Shown here one piece after another: positions 16,435-24,402 of a DNA stretch of 64,000 nt. The notes beneath the pieces were generated by a model. It saw nothing but the letters and a program-made list of their open reading frames with translations, was not told the origin of the DNA and ran no database searches. Origin of the DNA: Mycolicibacterium llatzerense (GTDB lineage Bacteria; Actinomycetota; Actinomycetes; Mycobacteriales; Mycobacteriaceae); the NCBI RefSeq assembly GCF_000878195.1, contig NZ_JXST01000010.1, positions 62,001 to 126,000 of the forward strand, written 5' to 3'. How positions within the stretch are numbered: the stretch's first letter is position 1; each line of letters starts with the position of its first letter. The position numbers were made by a program, and so were the translations under genes.

Positions 16435-17236
16435 TGGTCAGCTCCTCCAACTTGGCGGGCCACAATTCGGTGGCCGTCAGAACGCGGCGCAGGTACACGT
16501 GGGCAAGACATTCCCAGGTGTTGCCGATGCCGCCGTGCACCTGAATCGATGTCTCGCAGACAGTCAACGCCGCACGCGCACAGTAGATTTTGGCAATTCG
16601 CGCCGCCTCGATGGCCTCTGTGGCGGGCAATGCATCGACTGCCCAGGCGGCATGCCGCAGCACGCTGATCGATCCTTCGATGAGCGCGAGGCTTTCAGCC
16701 AGCAGATGTGCGACGGCCTGATATGAGCCGATAGCCGCGCCGTACTGTTCGCGCACCTTGGCGTAATCGACGGCCAACGCCTGCGCCCCGCGCGCCGCGC
16801 CGACGAGATCAGCACAGGTGACGGTCAGCGCCAGCGCACGCCAGCGACCGGCGTCCTCGACAGACAACTCACCCAGCTCCGGTGGCGACTCGACCACACC
16901 GGAAATGCCACCCAACAGGTCGACCGAATCCGGTTGTGCCCCGGCAACTGCGGGCTCGCGACCGAGCACCCGCCGGAGGTCGTCGGCGAGCACAGGACCG
17001 AGGAACGGCACGTCCACCAGTCCGCGGGCGAACTCCTCGGCGACGATGGCCACCTCGACACCCGAGGCCCCGTCGGATCGCAGGGTCCGGAAACCGGTGC
17101 TGTCGACGGCCTTCTCCAGTTGCGCACGACGATTCGCATCATCGAGATCGGCAACCGAGTGCAGGCCGAAGTCGGCGGCCAATTCTGCTGCCGATTCGGC
17201 GAGTTGCCGCTGTTCGGCGGTCAAACGGACGTCCAC
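16421..17236 (-). CDS. Acyl-CoA dehydrogenase, small subunit of a split enzyme
   Basis: 271 residues. The segment VHGGIGNTWECLAHVYLRR near the C-terminus carries Glu in the position of the MCAD catalytic base, and AVDYAKVREQYGAAIGSYQAVAH is the usual substrate-side helix region (quoted in part as REQYGAAIGSYQAVAH). The N-terminal half is divergent, as in other small subunits. It overlaps both neighbours (16 bp with the ligase, 14 bp with the large subunit), so all three are coupled. Probable product: alpha,beta-unsaturated CoA thioester passed to the crotonase at 14580. Confidence 0.85.
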   Translation of the reverse strand: MDVRLTAEQRQLAESAAELAADFGLHSVADLDDANRRAQLEKAVDSTGFRTLRSDGASGVEVAIVAEEFARGLVDVPFLGPVLADDLRRVLGREPAVAGAQPDSVDLLGGISGVVESPPELGELSVEDAGRWRALALTVTCADLVGAARGAQALAVDYAKVREQYGAAIGSYQAVAHLLAESLALIEGSISVLRHAAWAVDALPATEAIEAARIAKIYCARAALTVCETSIQVHGGIGNTWECLAHVYLRRVLTATELWPAKLEELTIGLS

Positions 17237-18585
17237 AGGCGCTCCTTGAGCACTCGGCGCAACACCTTCCCTGAAGGCAGCCGCGGGATTTCGGGTACGA
17301 ACACAACGCGGCTCGGCCGCTTGTAGGAGGCCAGCCGCTCGCTGACCAAGTCCATCAGTTCGATATCGGAGACCGCGGCGTTCGTAGCCACCGCGGCCAC
17401 CACGGTCTCGCCGTCTTGGGGGTCGGGCAGTCCGAACACCGCGCAGTCGGCCACTGCCGGGTGCGAGTGCAGGACCGCCTCGATCTCCGCGGGTGCCACC
17501 TGGAAGCCCCGGACCTTGATCATTTCCTTGCGCCGGTCGGTGATCCGTAGCCGCCCGGAGTCATCGAGATGTCCGATATCTCCGGTGTGGAACCAACCGT
17601 CGACGATGACCGTCGACGTTTCCTCGGCCGGCAGGTAGCCGGCCATCATCGCCTCCGACCGAACCTCGATCTCGCCCGACTCCCCGATGCGCACATCGAC
17701 GCCGGGTACCGGCCTGCCGACAGTGTCCAGCCGTCCACCGCTGAGGTCATCGCACGTGATGACGACCAATTCGGTTGCCCCGTATGCGGTTACCCAGCCC
17801 ACGCCGGTACGGCGCGTGATCTCCTCGGCCACCGTCGCGGTCACCGGCGTCGCGCACCACATGAGGTACCGCAGCGACGAGAGGTCGTAGGTCTCCAGCC
17901 GTGGGTGGGCGGCAAGGGCCAATGCGATTGGCGCCACGGTCATTTCGATGGTGATTCGATCGAATTCGATGTGGCGCAGCATCGCTTCGACGTCGAACCG
18001 CGGGTGCAGCCGAATCCACGCACCGGCGTCCAGGGCGGTCATGATGTTGAGCAGGCCCAGGATGTGCGACGGCGGGGTCATCACCTGCAGGCGGTCCGCC
18101 TGCGACAGACCGAGCGCGGCGCGCCACTGCCGCACTGCCGCGGCCAGCCCACGGTGGGTGTGGCGGACCGCTTTTGGCAGGCCGGTGGTACCGGAGCTGA
18201 AGGCCAGCACCGCATCGGAATCCGGAGCCGGCGCATCGATGGGTGAGTCCGCGGGCGTGATGGGCTCGTCGAGATGCAGCATCGGCATCAGCTCAGCCAG
18301 GACGGGACTGTCGCCGACCGCGTACGACGGTGCGGTGAGCGCCAGCGCGTGCTGCACCTCGGCACGTCGCCACGACGGGCTGAGCAGCACGGCGGCGGCG
18401 CCGAGGCGCCAGATCGCATGCAGCGCAATCACGAACTCCGGGCGGGTCGAGGACATCACGGCGACCCGGGCGCCGCTGCGGGCGCCCCGAGCCGCCAACG
18501 CCGCGGCCATCCCGCCGGCGAGGGCGTCGAGCTCCGCCCAGCTGTACTCCCGCTCCGCGAAGGCGAGCACCGCACCGTCAGCCAC
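17221..18585 (-). CDS. Acyl-CoA synthetase (AMP-binding, FadD-like)
   Basis: 454 residues from a GTG at 18585 with AGGAAGGGG upstream. The frame is open to 18642, but that start lies inside the operator at 18634-18648, so it is rejected. Motifs: AMP P-loop SSGTTGLPKAV, YGATE, GWFHTGDIG, DRRKEMIKVRGFQVAP and the C-terminal catalytic Lys in PSGKVLRR. All are intact, so it should activate a carboxylic acid through an acyl-adenylate to the CoA thioester. It is the first gene of the ligase, small and large acyl-CoA dehydrogenase, crotonase operon, and so may define the entry acid of that module. Confidence 0.87.
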   Translation of the reverse strand: MADGAVLAFAEREYSWAELDALAGGMAAALAARGARSGARVAVMSSTRPEFVIALHAIWRLGAAAVLLSPSWRRAEVQHALALTAPSYAVGDSPVLAELMPMLHLDEPITPADSPIDAPAPDSDAVLAFSSGTTGLPKAVRHTHRGLAAAVRQWRAALGLSQADRLQVMTPPSHILGLLNIMTALDAGAWIRLHPRFDVEAMLRHIEFDRITIEMTVAPIALALAAHPRLETYDLSSLRYLMWCATPVTATVAEEITRRTGVGWVTAYGATELVVITCDDLSGGRLDTVGRPVPGVDVRIGESGEIEVRSEAMMAGYLPAEETSTVIVDGWFHTGDIGHLDDSGRLRITDRRKEMIKVRGFQVAPAEIEAVLHSHPAVADCAVFGLPDPQDGETVVAAVATNAAVSDIELMDLVSERLASYKRPSRVVFVPEIPRLPSGKVLRRVLKERLWTSV

Positions 18586-18633
18586 GTCGCGCCCGCCCCT
18601 TCCTGGAGAGTGAGAAGATTTCCGGTTGATACC

Positions 18634-18648
18634 GAGAATCATATTCTC
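18634..18648. promoter_or_regulatory. Motif A operator, perfect copy (GAGAATCATATTCTC)
   Basis: Perfect 6-3-6 inverted repeat between the divergent ligase operon (start 18585) and ferredoxin gene (start 18687). It rules out the upstream start of the ligase. Confidence 0.75.
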
Positions 18649-18686
18649 CTATAGTTAGAACGACAATACGCGACGACGGGACGCCA

Positions 18687-19007
18687 ATGGGACCAGCCAC
18701 CACAACGGCTCAGACCGGCACGGAGACGGGCATGGGGACGATCACCATCCACCTCGACCGGCAGCGGGTGTCGGTCCCCCGCGTCGGCGACGAGACCCTG
18801 CTCGACAGCGCACGACGGGCCGGCCTGGCGCCGCCGTTCTCCTGCGAGGCCGGCAACTGCGGCACCTGCATCGCCAGACTGACCGAGGGCACGGCGACCA
18901 TGCGCAACAACGAAGCCCTCGACGATGACGAAGTCGCCGAGGGCTACGTGCTGACCTGCCAAGCGATTCCGGATACCGCGTCGGTGACGGTGCGCTACGA
19001 CGACTGA
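18687..19007 (+). CDS. Plant-type 2Fe-2S ferredoxin
   Basis: 106 residues (a later ATG at 18732 is possible). The cluster ligands are Cys53, Cys58, Cys61 and Cys91, in the CxxxxCxxC...C spacing of plant/vertebrate-type 2Fe-2S ferredoxins (SCEAGNCGTC, LTCQ). It has no reductase domain, so it is a free electron carrier. No ferredoxin reductase is encoded in the window. Likely partners are the Rieske oxygenases (ends at 551 and 33121) or the P450s. It shares its upstream gap and motif A with the ligase operon, and its end overlaps the convergent CoA transferase by 13 bp. Confidence 0.88.
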   Translation: MGPATTTAQTGTETGMGTITIHLDRQRVSVPRVGDETLLDSARRAGLAPPFSCEAGNCGTCIARLTEGTATMRNNEALDDDEVAEGYVLTCQAIPDTASVTVRYDD

Positions 19008-20038
19008 ACGGCCGGCGGTGGCCGGTATTGCGGCTCGTACCCCGCGACCCTGATCGGACTGCCGATCAAGCGGAAATCGCCTGCGGTGACGGTCACTTCC
19101 GGCGTCGCCTCCAAGGCTTCGGGCAACGAGCGGACGGCCGCGGTGGGAATTCCGAGAGCACGTAGCCGCTTCTCCCATCCGGCGGCGGTATCGGTCGACA
19201 GCACCTCCTCGACCACCGCGAGCACCTCGTCCCGACTGGCGGCGCGTTCAGCCATGGTGGCGAACGGAATCTGACCGTCGCGGCCGATACCCGATTCCCC
19301 CACAAACGATTTCCAGAACCCGTCGTGCGTGATGAACAGCGCCAGATACCCGTCCGCGGTCTCGAAGAGTTGCGCGGGAACGTAGTACGAGTGCGCACCG
19401 TTCGGGTGCCGGCGCGGATGGATGCCGTCGTTCAGATACGCCGCGGCACGGTAGTTCAGCTGCGACAGCATCACATCGCGCAGGCAGACCTCGACCTGAC
19501 CGCCGCGCCCGGACACAATCTGCGCGAGCAGGCCCAGTGCCGCCGCCATCCCGGTGGAGTTGTCGGCCGACGAATAGCCCGGCAGCGTCGGCGGTCCGTC
19601 CGGGTCGCCGGTCATGGCCGCCACCCCGGTCGCCGCCTGGATGACGTAGTCGAACGCGGGGTCGTCGCCGCCGTCGAGCCCGAAGCCCGTCATCGCCACA
19701 CAGACGATCTTCTCGTTGAAGCGTGACAGTGACTCATAGGTCAGGCCCAGCCGGCGGATCACCGACGGCTTCATATTCACCAGCAGCGCATGGGATTCGG
19801 CGACCAACTCACCGAGTCGCGCCTTGCCGGCCTCCGACGTGAGGTCCAGGCAGATGCTGGTCTTGTTGCGGTTGAGGCTCGCGAAGTAGCTGTCTCCGAC
19901 CTGCCGGGAGATCTCGCCGCCCGGCGGCTCGATCTTGATCACCTCGGCACCCAGATCCGCGAGCAGCATCGTCGCGTACGGACCGGCCAGCATGACGCCG
20001 ACCTCGAGAATGCGGATGCCCGCGAGTGGACCATTCAT
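18995..20038 (-). CDS. Family III CoA transferase (CaiB/BaiF type)
   Basis: 347 residues. N-terminal GIRILEVGVMLAGPYATMLLADLGAEVIKIE (quoted in part as LADLGAEVIKIEPPGG) is the classic family III signature, and Asp159 in SSADNSTG matches the catalytic Asp that forms the aspartyl-CoA anhydride. It is somewhat short against the usual 380-400 residues. The role would be CoA exchange between two acids, an ATP-free way to activate or recycle a pathway acid. A longer paralogue is at 35890-37116 in the other regulon. It is 70 bp downstream of the LLM gene and may belong to the operon that starts with the mutase. Confidence 0.85.
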   Translation of the reverse strand: MNGPLAGIRILEVGVMLAGPYATMLLADLGAEVIKIEPPGGEISRQVGDSYFASLNRNKTSICLDLTSEAGKARLGELVAESHALLVNMKPSVIRRLGLTYESLSRFNEKIVCVAMTGFGLDGGDDPAFDYVIQAATGVAAMTGDPDGPPTLPGYSSADNSTGMAAALGLLAQIVSGRGGQVEVCLRDVMLSQLNYRAAAYLNDGIHPRRHPNGAHSYYVPAQLFETADGYLALFITHDGFWKSFVGESGIGRDGQIPFATMAERAASRDEVLAVVEEVLSTDTAAGWEKRLRALGIPTAAVRSLPEALEATPEVTVTAGDFRLIGSPIRVAGYEPQYRPPPAVQSS

Positions 20039-20108
20039 TTCGGCGCCGAGACTACGGTTTGTGATGTGTTTTCGCCGAAAAGTCGCGAAAAAGCGTCATC
20101 TCGACGTA

Positions 20109-21065
20109 TCAAGAGACAGCCCTGGCAAGCTCGGCGATCACCTCGCGCGTGCGATTCTTCGATGCGATCAGTTCGTCGCGGTTATCCCCGATGGGCAGCA
20201 GCCGTACCGACAGATCCGTCACGCCCGCGTCGGCGAACTGCTTGAACCGCTGGAGAATTGACTCCTCGTCACCCGCCGCGCACAGGTCGCCAACGCTCCG
20301 GGCGTCTCCGCGGTCCAGCAGCTTCTGGTAGTTCGGCGACGTCTCGGCCTCGGCGAGGATCCGGTTCGCCCGGTCCTTCGCGGCATCGATCTCCGAGTTC
20401 GCACACAGACAGACCGGAATACCGGCGACGATGCGCGGTGCCGGCCTACCGGCTTCCGCGGCGGCCTTGTTGATCTTGGGCGCGATGTGCTCACCGATCG
20501 CCTTCTCGTCGGCCATCCACAGCGACGTGCCATCCGCCAGCTCACCGGCGATCTGCAGCATCACCGGCCCGAGCGCCGACACCAGCACCGGCATCGGGGT
20601 GTCGGCGGCGAGCACCGTCGGGTTGTGCACGGCGAACGAATCATTCTCCACGTCAACGGGTCCCGGTCCGGCGATGGCGGTGTTCAGCACCTGCAGGTAA
20701 TCGCGCGTGTACGCGGCGGGCTTGTCATAGGGCAGCCCCAGCATGTCGCGCACGATCCAGTGATGCGACGGCCCGACACCGAGCGCCAGTCGGCCGCCCG
20801 ACATGGCATGAACCGAAAGCGCCTGGCGGGCCAGGCCGATCGGATGCTGCGCCTGCAGCGGCACCACTGCCGTGCCGAGCTCGATGCGCGATGTGTTCGC
20901 CGCCATCAGGGCGACCATCGTCAGGCAGTCGAAGTCGTTGGGGACCTGCGGCATCCATGCGCTGTCGAGCCCCGCACTCTCGGCCCACTGGATATCGGAA
21001 ACCAGCTTGGACACCTTGCGTGCCATGTCGCCGCGCTCGGCCCCGATCATCACACCAAGGCGCAT
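20109..21065 (-). CDS. LLM-class flavin/F420-dependent oxidoreductase
   Basis: 318 residues with the luciferase-like TIM-barrel pattern: RLGVMIG at the N-terminus, SRIELGTAVVPLQAQHPIGLARQA, SGGRLALGVGPSH (the phosphate-binding region), and a C-terminal helix. Actinobacterial members commonly use F420. The substrate cannot be assigned; such enzymes in catabolic clusters carry out hydride transfer or monooxygenation on pathway intermediates. It starts 1 bp after the stop of the B12-binding subunit, so it is cotranscribed with the mutase. Confidence 0.84.
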   Translation of the reverse strand: MRLGVMIGAERGDMARKVSKLVSDIQWAESAGLDSAWMPQVPNDFDCLTMVALMAANTSRIELGTAVVPLQAQHPIGLARQALSVHAMSGGRLALGVGPSHHWIVRDMLGLPYDKPAAYTRDYLQVLNTAIAGPGPVDVENDSFAVHNPTVLAADTPMPVLVSALGPVMLQIAGELADGTSLWMADEKAIGEHIAPKINKAAAEAGRPAPRIVAGIPVCLCANSEIDAAKDRANRILAEAETSPNYQKLLDRGDARSVGDLCAAGDEESILQRFKQFADAGVTDLSVRLLPIGDNRDELIASKNRTREVIAELARAVS

Positions 21066-21066
21066 C

Positions 21067-21468
21067 TCAGCCCACCGCGCTTTCCGACGTCAACTTGCGC
21101 ACTTCCGCCACGAGGGTGTCCAGACCGGTTCCGGTCGGAAACACCGCCGCCGCACCGACGTCGAGCAGTTTCTGCACATCACCCAACGGGATCGTGCCGC
21201 CCACGACCACGGCGATGTCACCGGCGTCGGCGGCGCGCAACGCCTCGACGGTCCGGGCCGTCAGCGCCAGGTGCGCGCCCGACAGGATCGACAGCCCGAC
21301 GAGGGCGACGTCCTCCTGCAGGGCGATCGACACAATGTCCTCGATCCGCTGCCGGATGCCGGTGTAGATCACCTCGAAGCCCGCGTCCCGCAGGCTCCGG
21401 GCCACGATCTTGGCGCCGCGGTCATGACCGTCCAGGCCCGGCTTGGCCACCAATACTCGGATCGCCAT
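21067..21468 (-). CDS. Cobalamin-binding subunit of acyl-CoA mutase
   Basis: 133 residues. The ATG at 21468 overlaps the mutase TGA by one base (TGATG). The B12 motif is intact: D13-G-H15-D-R-G18 (DxHxxG), His15 being the lower cobalt ligand, followed by SILSGAH and the GGT-IP strand of the Rossmann-like domain. A separate small subunit of this size is the arrangement found in 2-hydroxyisobutyryl- and isobutyryl-CoA mutases, in contrast to the fused methylmalonyl-CoA mutase. It works with 21468-23045, and MeaB at 12791 would be its chaperone. Confidence 0.92.
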   Translation of the reverse strand: MAIRVLVAKPGLDGHDRGAKIVARSLRDAGFEVIYTGIRQRIEDIVSIALQEDVALVGLSILSGAHLALTARTVEALRAADAGDIAVVVGGTIPLGDVQKLLDVGAAAVFPTGTGLDTLVAEVRKLTSESAVG

Positions 21469-23045
21469 CAGAACACCACCGGCTGCTGGAACTCGCCCCA
21501 TACCGATTTCAACGTCGACACCATCTCTCCCACCGTGCAGTAAGCGTTCGCGCAGTCGATGAGGCGGTGCATCAAGTTGTCATCGCCTTCGGCCGAACGA
21601 GCCAGCGCCGCAAGGGTTTCCTTCACCGCGACATCGTCACGCTCAGCCTTCACCTTGGCCAGTCGTTTGAGCTGCTTGTCGCGACCTTCGGCGTCGAGTT
21701 CATAGGTGGCCAGGTCCGGCGCCGGTTCCTCGACGACGAACTTGTTCACGCCGACCACGGGCCGCTCCCCTGACTCGGTTTCCTGGTGAATCTTGAACGC
21801 CTCGTCGGCGATCAGGCCCTGCAGATAGCCGTCCTCGATACAGCGCACCATGCCGCCGTGTGACTCGAGATCGCGCATGATCTCGATGATCTTCCCCTCG
21901 GTGGCATCGGTGAGCGCTTCGACGAAATAGGAGCCGCCCAACGGGTCGGCCACCTTGGCGACGCCGGTTTCGTAGGCCAGAATCTGCTGAGTCCGCAGCG
22001 CGAGCGTCGCGGACTCCTCACTGGGCAGCGCGAACGGCTCGTCCCAGGCCGCGGTGAACATGGACTGCACGCCGCCGAGCACCGACGCCAGCGCCTCGTA
22101 GGCAACCCGCACCAGATTGTTCTGCGCCTGCGGTGCATAGAGGGACGCACCGCCGGAGACGCAGCCGAACCGGAACATCGACGCCTTGTCGGTGGTGGCG
22201 CCGTACCGCTCGCGCACGATGGTGGCCCAACGGCGCCGTCCCGCACGGTATTTGGCGATCTCCTCGAAGAAGTCGCCGTGGGTGTAGAAGAAGAACGAGA
22301 TCTGCGGCGCGAACTTGTCGATGGTCATCCGGCCGCGCTCGACAACCGTGTCGCAGTAGGTGACTCCGTCGGCGAGCGTGAATGCCATCTCCTGCACGGC
22401 GTTGGCGCCGGCGTCGCGGAAGTGCGCACCCGCCACCGAGATCGCGTTGAATCGCGGCACCTCGGCCGCACAGAACTCGATGGTGTCGGCGATGAGGCGC
22501 AGCGACGGCTCGGGCGGCCAGATCCAGGTGCCGCGCGAGGCGTACTCCTTGAGGATGTCGTTCTGGATTGTGCCGGTGAGCTTCTCGCGCGGCACGCCCT
22601 TCTTCTCCGCGGCCGCGACGTAGAAGGCCAGCAGGATGGCTGCGGTGCCGTTGATCGTGAAGCTGGTGCTGATCTTGTCCAACGGGATCCCGTCGAACAG
22701 CACCTCGGCATCGGCCAGGGTGTCGACAGCGACACCGACGCGGCCGACCTCCTCGCCGTACTCCTCGTCATCGGAGTCATAACCGCACTGGGTCGGTAGG
22801 TCGAGGGCAACCGAGAGCCCCGTCCCACCTTGGCCCAGCAGGTAGCGGTAGCGCTGATTCGACTCCTCAGCAGTACCGAAACCCGAGTACTGGCGGAAGG
22901 TCCACAGCTTGCCGCGGTACCCGGACGTGAAATTGCCCCGGGTGAAGGGGAAGTCACCCGGCTGCGGCGGATCCACTTGTCGATCCGCGGGTCCGTAGAC
23001 CGGTTTCAGCGGTATTCCGGACGGAGTCTGGCCATCGTTATCCAT
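21468..23045 (-). CDS. B12-dependent acyl-CoA mutase, large subunit (methylmalonyl-CoA mutase family)
   Basis: 525 residues; the ATG at 23045 is used, since the upstream frame crosses an operator and the divergent SDR start. Motifs: RQYSGFGTAEESN, TIQNDILKEYASR and AGAHFRDAGA. Aligned by spacing to Propionibacterium methylmalonyl-CoA mutase, Tyr53, Arg171 and His208 correspond to Tyr89, Arg207 and His244. Tyr89 and Arg207 are the residues that hold the substrate carboxylate, and they are replaced in isobutyryl- and 2-hydroxyisobutyryl-CoA mutases. The gene organisation is split as in those mutases, but the substrate pocket is of the dicarboxylyl-CoA kind. Probably rearranges a carboxylated acyl-CoA produced in the pathway. 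Divergent from an SDR. Confidence 0.9.
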   Translation of the reverse strand: MDNDGQTPSGIPLKPVYGPADRQVDPPQPGDFPFTRGNFTSGYRGKLWTFRQYSGFGTAEESNQRYRYLLGQGGTGLSVALDLPTQCGYDSDDEEYGEEVGRVGVAVDTLADAEVLFDGIPLDKISTSFTINGTAAILLAFYVAAAEKKGVPREKLTGTIQNDILKEYASRGTWIWPPEPSLRLIADTIEFCAAEVPRFNAISVAGAHFRDAGANAVQEMAFTLADGVTYCDTVVERGRMTIDKFAPQISFFFYTHGDFFEEIAKYRAGRRRWATIVRERYGATTDKASMFRFGCVSGGASLYAPQAQNNLVRVAYEALASVLGGVQSMFTAAWDEPFALPSEESATLALRTQQILAYETGVAKVADPLGGSYFVEALTDATEGKIIEIMRDLESHGGMVRCIEDGYLQGLIADEAFKIHQETESGERPVVGVNKFVVEEPAPDLATYELDAEGRDKQLKRLAKVKAERDDVAVKETLAALARSAEGDDNLMHRLIDCANAYCTVGEMVSTLKSVWGEFQQPVVF

Positions 23046-23071
23046 CGATGGATAACGTACTTGCAAAAAAA

Positions 23072-23092
23072 GAGAATGCCAATACCATTCCC
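23072..23092. promoter_or_regulatory. Motif A-like inverted repeat with wider spacer
   Basis: Half-sites GAGAAT (23072-23077) and ATTCCC (23087-23092) are separated by 9 bp instead of 3; one arm position differs from the consensus. It lies in the gap between the divergent mutase (start 23045) and SDR (start 23116), where a motif A copy would be expected. Weaker than the perfect sites. Confidence 0.4.
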
Positions 23093-23115
23093 GGTAACAG
23101 CCACATAGGAGGACG

Positions 23116-23937
23116 ATGACGGACCGCGCACTCGCCGACAAGACAATGGTGATCTCCGGGGCAAGTAGGGGTATCGGACTGGCGATAGCCATCGCCGCCG
23201 CCCAGCAGGGCGCCAATGTCGTGCTCCTCGCGAAGACCGCAGAGCCCCACCCGCGACTGCCCGGCACCGTCTACACGGCCGCCGAAGACATCGAGGCCGC
23301 GGGCGGTAAGGCCGCCGCCGTGGTCGGTGACATCCGCTCCGAGGACGACGTCAACCGGGCCGTCGACGTGGCCGTCGAACGCTTCGGCGGCGTCGACATC
23401 TGCGTCAACAACGCGAGCGCCATCGGCGTGGAGCCGACAGAGGCGTTGTCCGCCAAGAAGTTCGACCTGATGCAGCAGGTGAACCTCCGGGGCAGTTTCC
23501 TACTGACAAAGGCCGCCCTGCCGCACCTGCACAAGTCGGACAACCCCCATGTACTGACCATCGCACCACCCCTGAATCTGAGCCCGCGCTGGCTGGGCGC
23601 ACACCCGTCCTACACGCTGTCGAAATACGGGATGACGCTGTTGTCGCTGGGCTGGGCAGCCGAATACGCCGAGGCCGGCATCGCGTTCAACTGCCTGTGG
23701 CCGCAGACCTATATCGCCACTTCTGCGGTGGCCAACATGGCCGACGGCGCCACGCTGCTGGACTCGTCCCGCAGTCCGGCGATCATGGGTGACGCGGCAG
23801 TCGCGATCCTCACCCGCCAGGCCACCGAGTGCACCGCGGGCTGCTTCATCGACGCCGACGTACTCACCGCGGCCGGCCGGAGCCTGGCCCCCTACGGCGG
23901 CGGGGCCAACCCGATCCCGGATCTGTTCCTGGGCTAG
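23116..23937 (+). CDS. Short-chain dehydrogenase, HSDL2-like
   Basis: 273 residues. SGASRGIG cofactor motif at 14-21, VNNASAI, and Tyr166/Lys170 in YTLSK. The insertion after strand 2 (EPHPRLPGTVYTAAEDIEAAGG, quoted in part as LPGTVYTAAEDIE) and the PPLNLSP block are the marks of the hydroxysteroid-dehydrogenase-like 2 group, which also includes citronellol/citronellal dehydrogenase-type proteins. The residue before PPLN is Ala150, where most relatives have Ser, so one member of the catalytic tetrad appears changed. Divergent from the mutase; convergent with the secreted protein gene, 4-bp overlap. Confidence 0.84.
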   Translation: MTDRALADKTMVISGASRGIGLAIAIAAAQQGANVVLLAKTAEPHPRLPGTVYTAAEDIEAAGGKAAAVVGDIRSEDDVNRAVDVAVERFGGVDICVNNASAIGVEPTEALSAKKFDLMQQVNLRGSFLLTKAALPHLHKSDNPHVLTIAPPLNLSPRWLGAHPSYTLSKYGMTLLSLGWAAEYAEAGIAFNCLWPQTYIATSAVANMADGATLLDSSRSPAIMGDAAVAILTRQATECTAGCFIDADVLTAAGRSLAPYGGGANPIPDLFLG

Positions 23938-24350
23938 AAGTTCGAGTTGGGGTTGTCGTAGTGATCGCCTCGGATCCAGCGGCTCTCGCCGGCGCCGTTG
24001 CGATCCAGCTTGGGCCCACAGAACAGGAACAGCCCGTCGGGCGCCTGGGCCATCTGATTGAACGGTTGGTCGCAGGGCGTGTCGAAGTCACGGATACCGG
24101 CCACCGGCATCGCTCGGAAGTAGCGCGGAGACAACCCACGCGTCGAGTCGCAGAACACGACCCGGCCCCAGTCGGTCGTGGCGAACACGAAGTAGGTGAC
24201 GTTGTCACAGTCGGCACCCAACGCGACCACGCGGTTGATTCCCGGCACGCACGACGGATCGTCACACCGAACGGGCTCAGCCGACGATGCCGCCGGCCAA
24301 TGCAATCCCACGAGCGCCAGGGCACCCAACGCAGACCAAAATCGCCGCAT
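23934..24350 (-). CDS. Secreted hypothetical protein
   Basis: 138 residues beginning MRRFWSALGALALVGLHWPAASSAEP, a typical Sec signal peptide (quoted part: ALGALALVGLHWPAASSA) with a probable cleavage after SSA. The mature part has six Cys (for example RCDDPSC, GADCD, VFCDSTRG), suggesting disulfides in an exported domain of about 115 residues. I do not recognise the family beyond small exported actinobacterial proteins. It is the only clearly exported product in the catabolic part of the window. A degenerate motif A copy lies 35 bp upstream. It overlaps the convergent SDR by 4 bp. Confidence 0.72.
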   Translation of the reverse strand: MRRFWSALGALALVGLHWPAASSAEPVRCDDPSCVPGINRVVALGADCDNVTYFVFATTDWGRVVFCDSTRGLSPRYFRAMPVAGIRDFDTPCDQPFNQMAQAPDGLFLFCGPKLDRNGAGESRWIRGDHYDNPNSNF

Positions 24351-24384
24351 TGGCCGAGCGTACCCTGATCCGTTCTCCATTTTC

Positions 24385-24399
24385 GGAAATATCACTCTC
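24385..24399. promoter_or_regulatory. Degenerate motif A copy (GGAAATATCACTCTC)
   Basis: Three mismatches in the arms against GAGAAT-N3-ATTCTC, but 14 of 15 bases identical to the site at 60904. It lies between the end of the crotonase (24403) and the start of the secreted protein (24350) on the minus strand. Confidence 0.4.
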
Positions 24400-24402
24400 C
24401 GA

